From Bhargavaea cecembensis DSE10 (GTDB lineage: Bacteria; Bacillota; Bacilli; Bacillales_A; Planococcaceae), in NCBI RefSeq assembly GCF_000348905.1, contig NZ_AOFT01000017.1, positions 1-54,506 on the forward strand: a DNA stretch of 54,506 nt, in the 5' to 3' direction. Each line of letters starts with the position of its first letter. Position 1 is the stretch's first letter. The position numbers and the translations under genes are program-made. Below, one piece after another: positions 1 to 6,833 of this stretch. The notes beneath the pieces were generated by a model, which saw only the letters and a list, made by a program, of their open reading frames with translations, did no database searches and had not been told where the DNA came from.

Positions 1-600
1 AAAGGCGACACAGGAACACCGTACGGTGTCTAATCACCTGAATCGTGAGTTCCAGCAGGATGAGCCGGGTAAGGTCCTCCTGACTGATATTACTTATCTG
101 TATCACGGCAAAGGCCAACCTTCCTACCTATCGGTTGTGAAGGACGTGGCGACCAAGGAAATCCTCGCTTATGAACTGACGACCAGCCTTTCCATGCCAA
201 TCGTGTACCGGACGCTGGACAAGCTTGAAGAAGCTCTTGGAGAGAATCTACATCCGGAAATCGTCCTTCATTCAGACCAAGGGTTCCACTACACCCATCC
301 CGAGTATCAGAAACGCCTCAAGGATCTCAACATCAAACAATCAATGTCCCGAAAGGGAAATTGTTGGGACAATGCGCCGATGGAATCCTTCTTCGGTCAT
401 ATGAAAGATGAAATTGACTACAGGCAATGCCAAACCTTCGATGAGCTCAAACAACTGGTGGATGAGTATATTTTCGAGTACAACAACCACCGATATCAAT
501 GGAATCTAAAAAAGATGACTCCGGCACAATACCGGAGTCATCTCATCGCCGCATAAGCAGGGTCTTTTATTAAACTGTCCGCTTTATAGGGTTCAGTTCA
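1..600 (+). mobile_element. Right-hand part of an IS3-family insertion sequence, cut by the window edge
   Basis: The transposase reading frame is open at the first bases and stops at 556. About 45 bp later lies a segment ending GGGTTCAGTTCA (589-600), a plausible terminal inverted repeat because IS3-family ends finish in CA. The left end and orfA lie outside the window, so neither the matching left repeat (expected to begin TGAACTGAACCC) nor a target duplication can be seen. The exact right boundary is an inference. Confidence 0.7.
2..556 (+). CDS. IS3-family transposase OrfB, C-terminal part (integrase core)
   Basis: This is the DDE integrase-core domain that catalyses cutting and joining of the IS ends. 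The first Asp is in LLTDITYL, the second in LHSDQGFHY and the Glu in NAPMESFFGHMKDE. The C-terminal tail EYNNHRYQWNLKKMTPAQYR is typical of IS150-group members. The frame is open upstream to base 2 (KATQEHRTVSNH...), so the GTG at 26 is an internal codon and not the start. The N-terminal part and OrfA, usually joined by programmed -1 frameshifting, are outside the window. No damage is visible in the part present. Confidence 0.93.
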   Translation, partial: KATQEHRTVSNHLNREFQQDEPGKVLLTDITYLYHGKGQPSYLSVVKDVATKEILAYELTTSLSMPIVYRTLDKLEEALGENLHPEIVLHSDQGFHYTHPEYQKRLKDLNIKQSMSRKGNCWDNAPMESFFGHMKDEIDYRQCQTFDELKQLVDEYIFEYNNHRYQWNLKKMTPAQYRSHLIAA

Positions 601-663
601 TGATTGCGGTGGTCTTTTTTTGTTGATATGCATGGGTTTAGCCCGTTTTGACATGCTTTTAAA

Positions 664-677
664 ATGCTAATTAGCAT
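664..677. repeat. 14-bp perfect palindrome ATGCTAATTAGCAT
   Basis: A perfect dyad in the AT-rich gene-free stretch after the IS end. It contains the word GCTAATT, which is also the core of the short-period array that follows at 736-808. It could be a protein-binding site or part of the same repeat family; nothing else supports a function. Confidence 0.5.
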
Positions 678-735
678 GGGCTTTGACAAACGCACAAAAA
701 TTATTGTACGATCGAAAATTCGTGCAAAAACGACT

Positions 736-808
736 GCTAAAACGTTGCTAAATTCCTGTTGAAATTGTTGCTAATTTTGTTACTAAAACGACCGCTAATT
801 ACTGCTGA
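736..808. repeat. Short-period degenerate array, core GCTAA, 11-12 bp spacing
   Basis: GCTAA-like words begin at 736, 747, 758 (GTTGA), 770, 782 (ACTAA), 794 and 804 (GCTGA), with spacings 11, 11, 12, 12, 12 and 10. Read on the minus strand the consensus is TTAGCAnnnnTT. A second array with the same core lies at 1902-1947, so the secreted-protein gene at 965-1546 is flanked by two copies. The stretch 557-964 holds this array, the IS end and a terminator but no supportable gene. Confidence 0.6.
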
Positions 809-852
809 AAGGAATACGGATACGACATCATATACAAACGATAGTATTTCGC

Positions 853-882
853 AAAAAAGCACCCAATAACGGGTGCTTTTTG
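853..882 (-). terminator. Intrinsic terminator (bidirectional) after the secreted-protein gene
   Basis: An 11-bp perfect stem, AAAAAGCACCC pairing with GGGTGCTTTTT around a 6-nt loop, with T-runs on both strands. It lies about 80 bp past the stop of the minus-strand gene at 965. Its GCACCC/GGGTG stem resembles the hairpin at 1868-1893. Confidence 0.8.
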
Positions 883-964
883 TAGGGACTACTGGACTTA
901 ACCTCTGTTATTTATTGTTAAGCACTGCTTTAACCGTGAGCCGAACTTAGATGTCGCTAGGTAC

Positions 965-1546
965 TTATTTATAATCGAGGTGTTCGGCCAAATCTCGCAA
1001 GGTATCATAACTAGCATCTGCGAATGTGTACACGTTTTCATTTGTAATAACATACAGAGCGTTTGCCCCCAAGTCAGAATGTCTTACAACTGCAGCATGA
1101 CCATTAATTGTGGTTTCTTCCACTACTGATGTTTCATCACCTACGAACCATTCATTCATGATAATCGATTGATACTCTTCTGCATTCCCTAACTGATTAG
1201 GTGACTGCGAAGTAAAAATTTCTTCCTGAGTGGCTTTATTGTAATATTCAGCGTCAACCGCAGGAACATTACTGGAATGATCAATCAAAACGGAGTCCTC
1301 TTTTTCTTCTATATAGCTTAAATTGACTTTTTTGATTTCTTGCAATAGGTGAGTTTCATTCTCCATGGACTCATAGGTTTCGGATTCAACTATATCTGCT
1401 TTGTCTGCCTTTGTTTCAGTTTCTGCAACCGTGTTGGACTGTTTGTTAATCAGTGATTCATTTGAATTGTCGCTTGCAAATGCAAATGAACCGCCTATCA
1501 ACGTCAATACAGCCATCCCAACTACTAGATACTTTAGTTTCCTCAT
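965..1546 (-). CDS. Secreted protein of unknown function
   Basis: I do not recognise a family. The first 25 residues (KKL-type charged start, VVGMAVLTLIGGSFAFA) form a clear Sec signal peptide with a probable cleavage after AFA. There is no lipobox cysteine. Residues of about 25-75 are very rich in Glu, Asn, Ser and Thr and look disordered. The remaining 120 residues look like a small soluble domain. The start is supported by GGAAGGTGG 7 nt upstream of ATG. The gene is more AT-rich than the rest of the window, stands alone beside an IS end, and lies between two related repeat arrays, so recent acquisition is plausible but unproven. Confidence 0.7.
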   Translation of the reverse strand: MRKLKYLVVGMAVLTLIGGSFAFASDNSNESLINKQSNTVAETETKADKADIVESETYESMENETHLLQEIKKVNLSYIEEKEDSVLIDHSSNVPAVDAEYYNKATQEEIFTSQSPNQLGNAEEYQSIIMNEWFVGDETSVVEETTINGHAAVVRHSDLGANALYVITNENVYTFADASYDTLRDLAEHLDYK

Positions 1547-1867
1547 TGTTTAACCACCTTCCAATTTGTTGCACCAATGAATTTTTTAGTCCGAACTCAC
1601 CATAAGACCTTGTTTCAATACACCAACATTTGTTCATACCAAGTAAGTAGTGCTTTATTTCCTTACAACATTCTAGTTGGGTATCCCAAATACCTTCTAT
1701 CAAATGAACTTTTTTGTTGAATTTTCATTAGATGAAGTTTCTTTATGGTTATTCTTCAAAATTAGTAGGCGGTAGAGTATTATATGGGCCAAAATGTCCC
1801 TATAAGCAAATTATTTTCTCTCTCCTATCCGACCACTATTTACTGTGTTAAAAAGCGTTTCTAATGG
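1547..1867. other. AT-rich gene-free stretch upstream of the secreted-protein gene
   Basis: About 320 bp with low GC. It contains the ribosome site of the minus-strand gene at its left edge. I see no credible reading frame, no RNA gene and no clear repeat. An overlapping frame at 1458-1703 has no ribosome site and overlaps the signal peptide region, so it was not accepted. Confidence 0.5.
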
Positions 1868-1893
1868 TCAAAAAAACACCCGACTGGGTGCTG
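1868..1893 (-). terminator. Intrinsic terminator on the minus strand, probably for the LysE-type gene
   Basis: Stem CACCC/GGGTG with a GACT loop followed on the minus strand by seven T. It lies about 135 bp past the stop of the exporter gene at 2030, with a short repeat array between. Confidence 0.65.
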
Positions 1894-1901
1894 AAAACGA
1901 T

Positions 1902-1947
1902 GTTAATGTCTTGCTAAAACCTCTGCTAATTGCTTTGCTAATTCGCC
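1902..1947. repeat. Second short-period array, core GCTAA, 11-12 bp spacing
   Basis: Words begin at 1902 (GTTAA), 1913, 1925 and 1937 (GCTAA), with spacings 11, 12 and 12. The core matches the array at 736-808. It lies between the stop of the LysE-type gene and its terminator. Confidence 0.55.
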
Positions 1948-2029
1948 TGTTTGCACCACTCAACTGAACGGGTTACATGCGATGCGCTGCCTCTTTTATA
2001 TCGGGAAACCACTTCATCATGATCATGAG

Positions 2030-2647
2030 CTACAGGCTTTCCAAAAGTTGAATGCCCAAATAGATAGCGATCGCCCAGATGATCAGCGCCGAAACCTGGT
2101 TAAACCGCCTGAGGATCTGCCCATTGGCATCCAGCCTGCCGACCATCCGGCCGGCCACTGCCAGGCCGGAAAACCAGATAAAGGACACTCCGATGCACGC
2201 CGCCGTGAACCCAACGAGCTGGTCCCCTTCGTAGGCCAGAGAACTCGGCCCGATCACGCCGATCAGGTCCAGGATGGCGTGGGGATTAAGCAGCGAGACC
2301 GAAGCGGCAAAGAGGATCTGCTGTTTTGGGGAAAGCGCCTCCCGCTTTCCCTCTCCGGTTCCGGGAGCACTCCTGAAAATCGACCAGCCCATATACACCA
2401 TGAAAACGAAGCCGACGAGGAAAATCAGGTTCTTGAGCCAGGCGAAGCTGAAGACGATCAGGGACACGCCCATCACCGCGAGCAGGATCAGCAGCATGTC
2501 ACAGATTCCGGCGGTCACAACGGCAGGCAAAGCCCTCGAAAACCTGCGGTGTGTTGCCCCCTGGTTAAAGATAAATACATTCTGTACGCCGAGCGGCAGG
2601 ATCAGCCCGAACGCCAGGACAATCCCATGAATTAAAGCGGCAAGCAT
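2030..2647 (-). CDS. LysE/ArgO-family amino-acid exporter
   Basis: A 205-residue membrane protein of the usual LysE-family size, expected to export a basic or other amino acid across the cytoplasmic membrane. The N-terminal helix (LIHGIVLAFGLILPLGVQNVFIFNQGA) carries the family's PLGVQN signature, followed by about five more hydrophobic helices. The start is supported by an AGGGG-type site. The gene stands alone on the minus strand and no regulator such as LysG is adjacent, so the substrate cannot be inferred. Confidence 0.88.
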   Translation of the reverse strand: MLAALIHGIVLAFGLILPLGVQNVFIFNQGATHRRFSRALPAVVTAGICDMLLILLAVMGVSLIVFSFAWLKNLIFLVGFVFMVYMGWSIFRSAPGTGEGKREALSPKQQILFAASVSLLNPHAILDLIGVIGPSSLAYEGDQLVGFTAACIGVSFIWFSGLAVAGRMVGRLDANGQILRRFNQVSALIIWAIAIYLGIQLLESL

Positions 2648-2763
2648 TCTATTTTTTCCCCTATCTATTTTATTACTATCTTATCAGATTGTTGTTTGCG
2701 CCTCCGGCTGCAGTGAACTTTTCCCTGCAGATCGTGTTCCGACAGACCGTTAAAGGTATCCGC

Positions 2764-2797
2764 AAAAACAGGCAGCGCAACGTTGCACTGCCTGTTT
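2764..2797 (-). terminator. Intrinsic terminator of the cation efflux gene
   Basis: A 10-bp stem AAACAGGCAG/CTGCCTGTTT with an inner GCAACGTTGC dyad, followed on the minus strand by T-rich sequence. It begins 5 bp past the stop of the CDF gene. The CAGGCAGCG stem is also used by the terminator of the next gene upstream (3814-3841). Confidence 0.85.
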
Positions 2798-2801
2798 GCT
2801 T

Positions 2802-3650
2802 TCAGCTCATATTCACATAAATATTTTCAAGCGGGATGTCTGTATCGCTCGCTATTTTCTCCCGAATCTTGGCCAAGGCGTTTTCTTCCCGGGATGGAGA
2901 GGTCACATCGACTAACGTGTATATTTCGGATTCGTTAATACACCAGATTTTTATCGTATTCAGGTGTATAGGTTGTCCGGAACTTTTAACAATTTTTCCT
3001 ATTTCATCTACTGAATAGCCCTTAGGGGTTCCTTCCATCAAAATATTGAATGCTTCCTTCGTGATTTTGTATCCTCCGGCAATAATGATGATGGATGTGA
3101 GGATGCTTCCGATGGGATCCAGCCACGTGAACCCGAAATATTTGATGCCTAATGCAGCAATGACGACGCTCACACTGGTAATTAAGTCAGCCAAAACGTG
3201 AAGCAGGGCACTTTTTACGTTCAGATTGGAACTCGCCTTAGTTAATATATACCCGACAATTCCATTGATCACCAAGCCGATTGTACCTACGACCAGCATT
3301 TGATTCGGTATGATTTCTATCGGGCTGATTATCCTGCTGATGGCTTCGGCAATGATAAATACCGGGATCATCACTAACGATAATCCGTTAATAAATGCGG
3401 CGATTGGCTCAAATCTCTTGTAGCCAAATGTCTTGTTTTTTGTCGCGGCCTTTGTCGCCATAATGGTTGCGATGAGTGAGAGGATCAGTGAGATGGCGTC
3501 CGAACTCATGTGCACCCCGTCACCCATCATCATCAGGGATCCGGAAATAAATCCGTAGATGATCTCAACTGCTGCAAAAAACAAGGTTAAAGAGGCTACC
3601 CAAATAAATAGCATCTTATTTTTTTGGTACATCGAAATATCCTCTGTCAT
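2802..3650 (-). CDS. Cation diffusion facilitator (CDF) metal efflux protein
   Basis: A proton-coupled divalent metal exporter of 282 residues, a normal length for the family. The metal-site helices are visible: GDGVHMSSDA (HxxxD, second helix) and HVLADLITS (HxxxD, fifth helix). The cytoplasmic C-terminal domain covers about residues 205-282. An HxxxD/HxxxD pair is the arrangement usual for zinc-type CDFs, whereas iron/zinc FieF types normally have DxxxD in the second helix. The regulatory sites point instead to PerR and Fur, so the metal is uncertain (iron, zinc or manganese). The start follows AAGGAGGGG. Base composition is more AT-rich than in neighbouring genes. Confidence 0.93.
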   Translation of the reverse strand: MTEDISMYQKNKMLFIWVASLTLFFAAVEIIYGFISGSLMMMGDGVHMSSDAISLILSLIATIMATKAATKNKTFGYKRFEPIAAFINGLSLVMIPVFIIAEAISRIISPIEIIPNQMLVVGTIGLVINGIVGYILTKASSNLNVKSALLHVLADLITSVSVVIAALGIKYFGFTWLDPIGSILTSIIIIAGGYKITKEAFNILMEGTPKGYSVDEIGKIVKSSGQPIHLNTIKIWCINESEIYTLVDVTSPSREENALAKIREKIASDTDIPLENIYVNMS

Positions 3651-3661
3651 CTCACCCCTCC

Positions 3662-3684
3662 TTATTTATAATCATTATAAATAA
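3662..3684. promoter_or_regulatory. Perfect PerR box upstream of the CDF gene
   Basis: The centre (3666-3680) reads TTATAATCATTATAA, an exact match to the published PerR box TTATAATnATTATAA. The symmetry extends to an 11-bp inverted repeat with a 1-bp centre. It begins 12 bp upstream of the start codon and touches the -10 hexamer, covering the likely transcription start, a position expected for a repressor. PerR would lift repression under peroxide stress. Confidence 0.85.
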
Positions 3685-3712
3685 TAATAGAACTTTCGAG
3701 TGCCATTGTCAA
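3684..3712 (-). promoter_or_regulatory. Sigma-A promoter of the CDF gene
   Basis: On the minus strand, TTGACA (3707-3712), a 17-bp spacer and TATTAT (3684-3689). The -35 is consensus and the spacing ideal, so a strong promoter is expected when PerR is not bound. Confidence 0.8.
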
Positions 3713-3717
3713 ACTAG

Positions 3718-3753
3718 TTGAGAATAAATAAATTTAATTGAGAATGATTTTCA
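3718..3753. promoter_or_regulatory. Fur-like site upstream of the CDF promoter
   Basis: TGAGAATGATTTTCA (3739-3753) matches the 7-1-7 Fur box TGATAATnATTATCA at 12 of 14 defined positions. A direct repeat TTGAGAAT occurs at 3718-3725 and 3738-3745. The site lies just upstream of the -35, where an activator rather than a repressor would bind. Whether Fur binds is inference. Confidence 0.5.
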
Positions 3754-3813
3754 TACCCAATTCAAAATCCCGGATGCTATCCTCGTCTCCCTGAAAATAC
3801 AAAGCAAACAGAA

Positions 3814-3841
3814 ACAGGCAGCGCCTGAATGCGCTGCCTGT
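3814..3841 (-). terminator. Intrinsic terminator of the GNAT gene
   Basis: ACAGGCAGCGC pairs with GCGCTGCCTGT around a 6-nt loop, followed on the minus strand by TTTCTGTTTG. It starts 6 bp beyond the stop codon. Confidence 0.8.
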
Positions 3842-3846
3842 CCCCT

Positions 3847-4392
3847 TTATTCTATCCGCAGTTTTTCCCACTCTTCCCGCAGCATCCCCATCCGGATCGA
3901 GTCGTAGTACGTCCCGTTCCAGTAGCGGACTTTGCGGATGCGGGCTTCCATCTTGAAGCCGAGCTTTTCGCCGGCCCGGATCATTCGCTCGTTGCCCGAC
4001 CAGGTGGTGTATCCGGTCCGGACAAGCGGCATCGTGTTGAACAGATGATCCCGCCACATCTTGAAGGCGGCCGTTCCGATGCCGCCGTTCCAATAGGCCG
4101 GGTCATAGATGGCGATGCCCATCTCGAGCCACATGGACGGCTTATGCTCCCAGTAATAGCCGACCATGCCGACGATTGTGCCTTCATGCTCGATCAGCCA
4201 GTAGTCGTCCTGGTCAACGAGCTTGTCTTTCTTCTCATAGAACGCTTCCCACTCCATCGTCTCGTGGGGATAATAAGGCGCGTCCCACTTTTTCCATTCC
4301 GGGTCTTTATCCCGGAAGCTGAGTTCCCACATGCGGCGCAGATCCGCCTCTTTGACCGGGCGGATCGTCGTGCCGTTTTCGGTGTAGGTCAA
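3847..4392 (-). CDS. GNAT-family N-acetyltransferase (RimJ/RimL type)
   Basis: A 181-residue acetyl-CoA-dependent N-acetyltransferase. The core region has MWLEMGIAIYDPAYWNGGIGTAAF, the strand and acetyl-CoA loop typical of the RimJ/RimL and spermidine acetyltransferase groups, followed by GNERMIRAGEKLGF (helix and end strands). The substrate cannot be told. The start is TTG with AAGGGA about 9 nt upstream. It lies 16 bp after the S9 peptidase stop on the same strand, so the two are probably cotranscribed. Confidence 0.88.
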   Translation of the reverse strand: MTYTENGTTIRPVKEADLRRMWELSFRDKDPEWKKWDAPYYPHETMEWEAFYEKKDKLVDQDDYWLIEHEGTIVGMVGYYWEHKPSMWLEMGIAIYDPAYWNGGIGTAAFKMWRDHLFNTMPLVRTGYTTWSGNERMIRAGEKLGFKMEARIRKVRYWNGTYYDSIRMGMLREEWEKLRIE

Positions 4393-4408
4393 CTGATTCG
4401 TCCCTTTC

Positions 4409-6385
4409 TTACAGGTACTTCTCGAACCATCCAGTGATCTGATCCAGGCGCTCGATGCGCAGGTTCGGCTTGCCGGTGCGCGACAGGTTATGGTCGGCTT
4501 CAGGGAATCTGACGAAGACCGTCTCCTTGCCCATGTGCTTCAGGGTGATGAACAGCTGTTCCGCCTGCTCGATCGGGCAGCGGAAGTCCTTCTCGCTGTG
4601 GAGGATGAGGAGCGGCGTGTTGACGTTGGCCGCGTACTTGAGCGGCGAAATGTCCCATAGCCCTTCCACATCATCCATGACTGCGCCGTGCTGCCATTCG
4701 CTGAAGTAGTAACCGATGTCAGAGACACCGAAGAAACTGATCCAGTTCGAGATCGACCGCTGGGTGACGGCTGCCTTGAACCGGTCGGTGTGGCCGACAA
4801 TCCAGTTTGTCATGAATCCGCCATAGCTGCCGCCCGTGACGCCGAGACGCTCGGTGTCGATCCAGTCGTTGTTTTCGATCGCGTAGTCGACACCCGCCAT
4901 GATGTCCTGGTAGTCGCCATTGCCGTAGTCACGGCGCACCGCGTCGACGAATTCCTGGCTGTAGCCGTGGCTGCCGCGCGGATTGACGAACAGAACACCG
5001 TATCCTTTGGAGGCGAGCACCTGGAATTCATGGAAGAACGTGTTCGCATACATCGTGTGCGGCCCGCCGTGGATCTCCGTGATGAGCGGGTATTTCTTCC
5101 CTTCCTCGAATCCGGCCGGCTTCATGATCCAGCCGTGGACGTCCCAATCTTTAGGGCCCTTGAAAACGATCGGCTCCGGCTTGGCGATTTCATGTTCTTC
5201 GATGAACTTTGCGTTAAATGAAGTGAGTGCCTTGCGTTCGCCTGTCGAGATTTCCTGGGCATACAGCTCGCCCGGGTGGACCGGATTGCTCGCGGTGATC
5301 AGCGCGGTCTTGCCGTCTTTTGTAACGTCATAGCCATAGACGTGCTCGTTTTCAGGAGTTGCCGGATAAAGCTCCCCTTCAAGTGTCGCGTAGTACAGGC
5401 GGACATCACCCATCACGGACACCTGGAAATAGAGCGCATCGTTCCCCGCCCAGACGGCGGCAGGCGTTTCGGTCCCCTGCTGGAAATCGGCCGCGACGAG
5501 GTCACCGACCGGCGCGTCAAGTGATTCCGTGAGAACGGTTAGCGAACCGGATGCCACGTCATAGACGTAGACATCTGCATGAGTCGCATTTTCAAGCCTG
5601 CGATCCGCACCGATAAAGGCAATCTTTTTGCCGTCCGGCGAGAACATCGCACCACCGTAATAGCCGTCCTGGTCGATGATTGCCTTCTCTTCTTTCGACT
5701 CTGCATCCGCTAGGTAAAGCCCACCGCGGAACTCGAAGTCCTGGTTTTCAGCACGGTTGACGCTGAAGACAATCTTCTTGCCGTCAGGAGACACTGTATT
5801 CAGTCCGTATTGATGGTCGCCTTCCGTAAATTGAGTTACCTCTTCAGATTCAAGGTCCACGATACCAATTTGACGGAATAGGTCCTGAGGAAGGAGCCCG
5901 AGCCCGTCGGCCTTGTACTTCATCTTCTCGATGACGACCGGCTCCGGATTCTTGTCCTTTTTCTCCTCTTCCTTGTCCGTGAACGACTTGTCTTTCTTAA
6001 CCGCTCCGTTCACCCACACCTTCTTGCCGCACGGCGACCAGGCAAACGCCGATACCCCGTTCGCGAAGTCAGTCACCCGCTCCGCCTCTCCGCCGGCAGC
6101 GCTGAGCACGTAAAGCTGATTCTTGCCGTCACGGTCGGACAGGAAAGCGATCTTGCTGCCGTCAGCGGACCACGCCGGGCTGCTCACCCGGTTCTTGCCG
6201 TACGTCCACTGAGTCACCTGTCCGGATGCCAGATCCGCATGGAACAGATTCGAAACGTACTTGTTTTCTTCCTTGTCCATATGCGTCCGCACGAACACCG
6301 CCCGGTCGCCAGCTGGCGACAGATTCGGATTCGCGACGGAATAAAGGTCAAACAGCGATTCAGCCGTAATGTTCTTCTTGCTCAT
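4409..6385 (-). CDS. S9-family serine peptidase (acylaminoacyl-peptidase / YuxL type)
   Basis: A cytoplasmic two-domain peptidase of about 658 residues. The N-terminal two-thirds form a beta-propeller with WD40-like repeats (SPAWSADGSKIAFLSDRDG, NTVSPDGKKIVF, MFSPDGKKIAF). The C-terminal alpha/beta hydrolase domain has oxyanion motif EIHGGPH, nucleophile Ser in GGSYGGF (about residue 518), Asp in SEKDFRC (about 598) and His in EADHNL (about 631). I chose the ATG at 6385 (MSKKN) because GGGGGAG lies upstream; an in-frame start seven codons earlier has no better site. The closest named relative I recall is B. subtilis YuxL. No signal peptide is seen. Confidence 0.93.
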   Translation of the reverse strand: MSKKNITAESLFDLYSVANPNLSPAGDRAVFVRTHMDKEENKYVSNLFHADLASGQVTQWTYGKNRVSSPAWSADGSKIAFLSDRDGKNQLYVLSAAGGEAERVTDFANGVSAFAWSPCGKKVWVNGAVKKDKSFTDKEEEKKDKNPEPVVIEKMKYKADGLGLLPQDLFRQIGIVDLESEEVTQFTEGDHQYGLNTVSPDGKKIVFSVNRAENQDFEFRGGLYLADAESKEEKAIIDQDGYYGGAMFSPDGKKIAFIGADRRLENATHADVYVYDVASGSLTVLTESLDAPVGDLVAADFQQGTETPAAVWAGNDALYFQVSVMGDVRLYYATLEGELYPATPENEHVYGYDVTKDGKTALITASNPVHPGELYAQEISTGERKALTSFNAKFIEEHEIAKPEPIVFKGPKDWDVHGWIMKPAGFEEGKKYPLITEIHGGPHTMYANTFFHEFQVLASKGYGVLFVNPRGSHGYSQEFVDAVRRDYGNGDYQDIMAGVDYAIENNDWIDTERLGVTGGSYGGFMTNWIVGHTDRFKAAVTQRSISNWISFFGVSDIGYYFSEWQHGAVMDDVEGLWDISPLKYAANVNTPLLILHSEKDFRCPIEQAEQLFITLKHMGKETVFVRFPEADHNLSRTGKPNLRIERLDQITGWFEKYL

Positions 6386-6457
6386 CAGTAACTCCCCCTT
6401 TAACAAAACCTACTGATAAGTCTAAACTATTTCGACTTGCGGAACAATATGGTTCTC

Positions 6458-6712
6458 TCATTCAGGGTTCGTAGAAACGTTGCGATATTTCACTGAGACG
6501 TTGCCATATTGGCTCGGGTTGCCTTGAACGGCTTTACTGCCCGCCCTCTCCCGTTTCCGCTTAACAACAATCATCAGAATTGCCGTGCAGATTATGGCAA
6601 ACGGGATGGCCCATAATGCCAGCTGCAGCAGCCGGGAACCGGCCGGATAAAAGAAATAGATCAGCATCCAGGCGGCGGATACGATCAAGATCGTTTCTTC
6701 AAGATACTTCAA
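6458..6712 (-). CDS. Small two-helix membrane protein of unknown function
   Basis: 84 residues with two hydrophobic segments (about 7-26 and 31-50) and a basic tail. No family is recognised. It starts with TTG after GGGGG. The last 15 residues (GNVSVKYRNVSTNPE) are encoded by a two-unit 21-bp repeat of the same family as the intergenic array at 26519-26620, so the reading frame appears to have run into a repeat and taken it as its C-terminus; NVS recurs every seven residues. Confidence 0.6.
   Translation of the reverse strand: MKYLEETILIVSAAWMLIYFFYPAGSRLLQLALWAIPFAIICTAILMIVVKRKRERAGSKAVQGNPSQYGNVSVKYRNVSTNPE
6474..6515. repeat. 21-bp-period array, core GARACGTTG, two units, inside a coding tail
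   Basis: ACGTTG begins at 6477 and 6498, exactly 21 bp apart, within GAAACGTTG and GAGACGTTG, followed by similar GATATT/CATATT words. The same alternating GAAACGTTG/GAGACGTTG pattern forms five units at 26519-26620, 20 kb away. Confidence 0.7.
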
Positions 6713-6751
6713 GGCAGCCCCCTATCAGATAAGTAAACCCAGGAATCATTC

Positions 6752-6793
6752 ATTCATCACTTTTGCAGCCCGATTCGTCACTTTCATCCCCGC
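6752..6793. repeat. 21-bp-period array, core ATTCRTCACTTT, two units
   Basis: ATTCATCACTTT at 6752 and ATTCGTCACTTT at 6773, 21 bp apart. The same core forms the five-unit array at 39363-39467. It lies just past the lcfB terminator. Confidence 0.65.
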
Positions 6794-6802
6794 ACAAACA
6801 AA

Positions 6803-6824
6803 AGGCCCGCAAAAAGGCGGGCCT
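6803..6824 (-). terminator. Intrinsic terminator of lcfB
   Basis: AGGCCCGC/GCGGGCCT stem with a 6-nt A-rich loop, followed on the minus strand by TTTGTTTG, 10 bp beyond the lcfB stop. Confidence 0.85.
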
Positions 6825-6833
6825 GACCAACGA

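Noticed and set aside
1458-1703. 81-codon minus-strand frame upstream of the secreted-protein gene
   Set aside because: Overlaps the signal peptide coding region in another frame and lacks a ribosome site.
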